Of a DNA stretch of 8,718 bases, positions 5,559 to 8,718 are shown one piece after another (position 1 is the stretch's first letter; every line of letters starts with the position of its first letter). Source of the stretch: JANWXR01 sp964608265 (lineage in GTDB: Bacteria; Chloroflexota; Anaerolineae; Anaerolineales; UBA6663); assembly GCA_964608265.1 (NCBI GenBank), contig CAZSNP010000107.1:1-8718 (forward strand). Reading direction: 5' to 3'. A program made the position numbers and the translations under genes. The notes beneath the pieces were generated by a model. The model worked only from the letters and a program-made list of their open reading frames with translations, searched no databases and was not told the DNA's origin.

Positions 5559-6912
5559 GCTTGTTCCAATTCGCCGCCATCACCTCGCCCAGCGCCAGTT
5601 CGTACAGCTTCTCCAGCCGGTCGGCCAGTTCGGGGCGGCCACCCTCGCGCAGTTGCTGCGACAGGTTGTTCATGTATTGCAGCATCTCGGGTGTCAACTC
5701 GGCGGCCCGGCGCTTAAGCTCAGCTTCGGCCTCGGCGTCGGTCTTCAGATCCAATAATTGATTGATGAACTGAATCTCGGGCGGCGCCGATTCGGCGATC
5801 AGGCGATTGATGCCGTCGCCGATGAGCGAGAGTTTGGTGACGAGGTCGGCCCGGCCGGCCTTCTGCGCGGCGCGGATGTTCTCGTCGAGCACGGCCATGA
5901 AGGTCTCGTCAATGTACGGCGCGGCATCCATCAGGGCCTTTGGCAGGTCGGGCGCGTCCATGATCTTCTTCAGCCGTCCGGCCGCCTCGTTGATGCGGGC
6001 CTTGGCCGCCTCGTCGATCTCTTGCGTCATTTGCAGCACGAAGTCGCGCCGTTTCGTCAGCCGCTCCTTCTCCTCGCCCTGGGCGCGGTCGATGCGCCGC
6101 GTCATCGATTCGAAGAAGCCGTAATCAATCGCCGGCCGCGCCAGCGAGACGTAAGCGGCGACCTTGTCGTCCGAGTCGGCTTTGAGGATCAACTCCATCA
6201 CCTTGTCGGGGGTGAGCTTGTCGCCAAGCTCCTGCAACTCGCGCACCGCCGCCTGCACCTGCGCCTGGCGCTCGCGGTACCTGGCGCCAAAGCTGCTCAG
6301 TTCGAGCAACCGGGTTTGCAGGTCGAGCATCCTGCGCGCGCCCGGCTCGTTGCCCTGCGCCGCCGTGGCCTGGATGGAGGCCGACAGGATCTGAAACAGT
6401 TGCTCGTCAATCTCCGCATCGCTCTCGGTCACCAGCGCCGGCAACGTCTCCGCCGCGGCGCTGAGCAGCTTCTGCAGCAGCTTCACCTTGTCCTTCTGCG
6501 CGTCCACCATCTCCCTGGTCACGCCGTCGGCCTCGAGGATGCGATCCATCATGTTCTGGAGCGTGAGCGCGGGCTTGGGGTTGAGCAGGTAGCCTTTGCG
6601 TTTTTCCTGCGGCAGTTTGTTGATGACTTCATTGACCAGCCGGCCGATGAGCTTCTCCTGCTCGGCCTGCGGCAGGCCGATCTGCATCGGCGCGTAGCTC
6701 ATCAGGATTTCCTTGTCGGCGTCGTGGTACATCAGCAACGTCGCGGCCTGCCCGCGATAGCGACAGGCGGGGCAATCGATGAGGTTGAACTGCCCGCTGA
6801 GGAAGCGCTGCTTGCTGGCCGGGTCCTGGGTCACATCGAAGAGTTGCTCGAGGTTGACGGTGACCGGCGTACGGCACTGCGGGCAGGAAAGCATGGTGCG
6901 GATCGGGGGCAT
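5554..6912 (-). CDS. CpXC-domain protein with long helical C-terminus
   Basis: The N-terminal ~110 residues match the CpXC family. Two Cys-Pro-x-Cys pairs (C10/C13 in SCPQC and C47/C50 in DCPAC) would bind one zinc, with YHDADKEI and APM.IGLP motifs following. Known CpXC domains are found alone or fused to other regions, and their function is unknown. The remaining ~340 residues are almost entirely predicted helix, rich in A, E, L, K, R and Q, with heptad-like stretches at about 195-235 and 275-325. This suggests a coiled or solenoid scaffold. There is no signal peptide or membrane segment, so it is probably cytoplasmic. AAAGG lies 5 bases before the ATG at 6912. An internal Met7 is possible but less well placed. 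The last codons (CAG TAG) lie at or inside the downstream heptamer array. It is co-directional with the kinase gene, 79 bases away, which hints at shared expression but not a proven partnership. Confidence 0.85.
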   Translation of the reverse strand: MPPIRTMLSCPQCRTPVTVNLEQLFDVTQDPASKQRFLSGQFNLIDCPACRYRGQAATLLMYHDADKEILMSYAPMQIGLPQAEQEKLIGRLVNEVINKLPQEKRKGYLLNPKPALTLQNMMDRILEADGVTREMVDAQKDKVKLLQKLLSAAAETLPALVTESDAEIDEQLFQILSASIQATAAQGNEPGARRMLDLQTRLLELSSFGARYRERQAQVQAAVRELQELGDKLTPDKVMELILKADSDDKVAAYVSLARPAIDYGFFESMTRRIDRAQGEEKERLTKRRDFVLQMTQEIDEAAKARINEAAGRLKKIMDAPDLPKALMDAAPYIDETFMAVLDENIRAAQKAGRADLVTKLSLIGDGINRLIAESAPPEIQFINQLLDLKTDAEAEAELKRRAAELTPEMLQYMNNLSQQLREGGRPELADRLEKLYELALGEVMAANWNKQ

Positions 6913-6917
6913 AACGG

Positions 6918-6922
6918 CCTTT
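6918..6922 (-). promoter_or_regulatory. Ribosome binding site of the CpXC gene
   Basis: AAAGG on the - strand lies 5 bases before the ATG at 6912 and supports it over the internal Met7 codon. It sits in the short unrepeated space between the heptamer array and the start codon. Confidence 0.4.
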
Positions 6923-6923
6923 C

Positions 6924-6985
6924 GGATTTATGATTTTGGATTGCTGATTTCTGATTGCGCAACCAGCAATCGAAATCAACAATAG
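6924..6985. repeat. Direction-switching heptamer array, kinase/CpXC junction
   Basis: On the + strand five in-phase heptamers of form KGATTNN fill 6924-6958 (for example TGATTTC at 6945-6951 and TGATTGC at 6952-6958). They are followed at once by inverted units: GCAACCA (6959-6965), GCAATC, GAAATCA (6972-6978) and ACAATAG. The inverted half has one slipped base, so its phase is less clean. GATTGCTG (6939-6946) is perfectly complementary to 6964-6971. The array takes up nearly all of the gap between the kinase stop (6992-6994) and the CpXC start, and is much more AT-rich than the flanking genes. Confidence 0.75.
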
Positions 6986-6991
6986 ACTATT

Positions 6992-8566
6992 TTATCGTGG
7001 AAGCGAAAAGGAGAACGTCGTCCCCTCCCCCGGCTGGCTTTCGACCCAGATGTGGCCCGCGTGCGCCTCGACGGCGGCCTTGGTGAGGAACAGGCCCAGG
7101 CCGGTGCCTTTCACCCGTTTGGTCAAATCGTCCCCGCCGCGATAGAAGCGCTCGAAGACACGCGGCAGGTCGGCGCGTGCGATGCCCGGCCCCTCGTCGC
7201 TCACGCTCACGATCACCCGCTCCGGCTCGACGCGCCCGCGCACGGTCACCGCGCCGCCGTTGGGCGAATACTTGATGGCGTTCGAGAGCAGGTTGGTCAG
7301 CACCTGCGTCAGCCGTTCCTCATCCGCGTTGAGCACGGGGAAGTCGGGGGGGAACTCGGCCGTCAGCGTGTGCTGGCTGGTTTGGGTGCGAAATTTCTCG
7401 ACGAGGCGCGTGGCGAGTTGATCGAGCGCGACTTCGCCGCGGTTGAGCTTGAGCGCGCCGGCCTGCAGCCGCGAGGCATCGAGCAGCTTCTCGATCAAAT
7501 CGGTCAGCCGGTCGGCCTCCTCGGTGATGACCTCGAGGCTCTCGCGCACCGTGGCCGCATCCCATTGCGCATCCTCGCGCTGTAGCGTCTCGGCGTAGCC
7601 CTTGATCAGCGCCACCGGCGTCTTCAGCTCATGGCTGATGATGGAGATGAAGGTGCTCTTGAGTTCCTCGGCCTCGCGGAACTTGGTCAGGTCATGCACA
7701 TCGGCGATGAGGTTGGCGAGCTTGCCGTCGTCATCAAAGATGGCGGCGTACGAAACGCCCGCCGGGGTGAGGCCGCCATCCTTGCGCAGCAGGTCGCCCT
7801 CCACGTAAATCGGAGCGACGTTGGTTCCCCGGCCGCCGAAGGGCCAGCCGCCGGCCTCGGCCTCCGCCAGGCTCGCGCCCGGCTCGCGCCGCGCCCAGCG
7901 GATCACCTCGTCGTGGTCAACGCCGATCGCCTCCTCCGCCGCCCAGCCGGTGAGTTTGGCCAGCGCGCGATTGAAGCGCTGGATGCGATGCGACGCATCC
8001 ATGATGAGGATGCCGTCGGCGTAGCCCTCGAGCACGGCGTTGAGTTGCTGTGTCTCGCGCGCGGCCTGTTGATACAGCCGCGCATTTTGCACGGCGATGG
8101 CGGCCTGGCCGGCGAACCCGGCCAGCAGCGTGCGGTCGTTGGCGGTGAAAGCGGTGGGGAAGTTGCGGAAGATGAAGATGACGCCGGCGACCTCGCGCCG
8201 CACGATCATGGGGATGCTGACGCTCTGGCGCAGGGCGATGCCGGTGGCGTCGGCGATGGCCTGCAGGCGGCGGTTGACCTCGGGCAGGGCGAAGCGCTGC
8301 GGGTCGCCGTAGTCGGGGATGTCGGCGAGCAGCGGCGTGAAGTGGCGGGCGTGCGTCTCGGGGATGCCGCTGAAGACGCGGGCGTGCCAGTGGCCGTCGT
8401 CCTCGCGCAGCGCGATCAGCCCGGCGTGGCCCTCGACCAGGCTGACGGCGGTGTTGAGGATGCGCCGCAGCACGCGGTTGAGGTCGAGTTCCTCGGTGAT
8501 GGCGCGCGCCACCTCCAGCAGCACATCGCGCTGGACGACGCGGTAGTCGGGCAGCATCGGCAACAT
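6992..8566 (-). CDS. Soluble GAF-PAS sensor histidine kinase
   Basis: The 524-residue protein is a complete two-component sensor kinase without membrane segments, so it senses a cytoplasmic signal. Domains in order are: GAF (about 10-168), PAS (about 175-295, with GILIMDASHRIQRFN), HisKA (about 301-366) with phospho-acceptor H312 in SHELKTP, and HATPase (about 410-524). The ATPase has an N box (NLLSNAIKYSPNGG, N425/N429), G1 DEGPGI (457-462), F box FERFYRG (471-477) and G2 GTGLGL (487-492). It would autophosphorylate H312 and pass phosphate to a response regulator; none is fused to it or present here. The GAF ligand cannot be predicted. The ATG at 8566 has no Shine-Dalgarno, but a -10-like TATACT ends 7 bases upstream, suggesting a leaderless transcript; Met4 is an alternative start. 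It is the first of five co-directional genes. Confidence 0.95.
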   Translation of the reverse strand: MLPMLPDYRVVQRDVLLEVARAITEELDLNRVLRRILNTAVSLVEGHAGLIALREDDGHWHARVFSGIPETHARHFTPLLADIPDYGDPQRFALPEVNRRLQAIADATGIALRQSVSIPMIVRREVAGVIFIFRNFPTAFTANDRTLLAGFAGQAAIAVQNARLYQQAARETQQLNAVLEGYADGILIMDASHRIQRFNRALAKLTGWAAEEAIGVDHDEVIRWARREPGASLAEAEAGGWPFGGRGTNVAPIYVEGDLLRKDGGLTPAGVSYAAIFDDDGKLANLIADVHDLTKFREAEELKSTFISIISHELKTPVALIKGYAETLQREDAQWDAATVRESLEVITEEADRLTDLIEKLLDASRLQAGALKLNRGEVALDQLATRLVEKFRTQTSQHTLTAEFPPDFPVLNADEERLTQVLTNLLSNAIKYSPNGGAVTVRGRVEPERVIVSVSDEGPGIARADLPRVFERFYRGGDDLTKRVKGTGLGLFLTKAAVEAHAGHIWVESQPGEGTTFSFSLPR

Positions 8567-8573
8567 AGGGCGG

Positions 8574-8579
8574 AGTATA
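8574..8579 (-). promoter_or_regulatory. Possible -10 box (leaderless kinase start)
   Basis: On the - strand TATACT differs by one base from TATAAT and ends 7 bases before the kinase ATG. That would place transcription initiation at or next to the start codon. The intervening 7 bases are pyrimidine-rich and contain no Shine-Dalgarno. The hexamer 17 bases upstream is a poor -35, which leaderless promoters in GC-rich bacteria often tolerate. Confidence 0.45.
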
Positions 8580-8718
8580 GCATCGCGGCGCAGATGGAGA
8601 GCGACGGGCCGCCGCCGGCGGCGCGGGTCGGGGGCGGCGGGCCGGTATGTGCGCCGAGGCTGATAGTGTCGAGGTAGAACACGGCCGGCGCGGTTTTGTG
8701 GAATCCGACCGGCGCGCG

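Noticed and set aside
250..6985. CRISPR array interpretation of the repeat loci
   Set aside because: Units are 7-8 bases without spacers, and no cas gene is present.
8611..8622. 12-base GC palindrome GCCGCCGGCGGC upstream of the kinase as an operator
   Set aside because: It lies in a run of G and C where such palindromes arise easily, and it has no second copy or defined spacing to the promoter.
8647..8718. Divergent + strand gene start at the right edge (ATG at 8647, open to the end)
   Set aside because: Only 24 codons are visible, with no ribosome site and no recognisable protein character. Cannot be supported.
8567..8718. Open - strand frame entering from the right edge and running into the kinase gene
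   Set aside because: The frame stays open because of high GC; it is out of phase with the clear kinase gene and reads as proline/glycine/alanine-rich sequence without motifs.

Overview
The window is GC-rich and densely coded, with no stretch over 160 bases that lacks a gene inside it. The best guess for the host is a member of the Chloroflexota (Anaerolineae-like). This is an inference from three things: TPR proteins of the multi-repeat signalling type, Pro/Thr (TPxPT-type) spacers in exported proteins with an immune-inhibitor-A-like C-terminus, and a CpXC zinc-ribbon protein beside a soluble GAF-PAS histidine kinase. No rRNA, tRNA, transposase, integrase, phage gene or CRISPR array is visible.

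Layout. On the + strand, positions 1-246 hold the C-terminal end of a TPR protein, followed by an E. coli-type galactose-1-phosphate uridylyltransferase (galT, 282-1400). Five genes then run on the - strand, read right to left: a cytoplasmic GAF-PAS-HisKA-HATPase histidine kinase (8566-6992), a CpXC-domain protein with a long helical tail (6912-5554), an M24 aminopeptidase P/prolidase-like peptidase (5473-4286), a membrane-anchored zinc metalloprotease with immune-inhibitor-A-like C-terminal domains (4126-2093), and a small putative lipoprotein (2030-1410). galT and the lipoprotein gene converge with only 9 bases between them. The last 152 bases (8567-8718) are a GC-rich upstream region with a possible -10 box for the kinase and no convincing gene.

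The genes themselves are mostly recognisable. The unexpected part lies between them and in one case inside one. Several gaps are filled by short arrays of degenerate 7- or 8-base units, and three of these arrays switch to the inverted orientation halfway: 539-611 (octamers, inside the galT reading frame), 5474-5558 (heptamers, CpXC/M24 gap) and 6924-6985 (heptamers, kinase/CpXC gap). Each array has its own consensus word but the same architecture. A simpler run without an inverted half lies in the galT leader (250-271), and a possible degenerate one is at the galT 3' end. A different, longer nested inverted repeat (4149-4269) fills the M24/protease gap. The arrays supply a stop codon, occupy a ribosome-binding position, and encode an insertion of about 25 residues in GalT. 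These are the best candidates for something poorly described here.

Functional links are limited. The protease and lipoprotein form a likely exported pair: their hairpin-bearing junction includes an ATGA overlap, and each has a Shine-Dalgarno-like site. The kinase has no response regulator in view. GalT would serve Leloir galactose metabolism, but no other Leloir gene is in the window.
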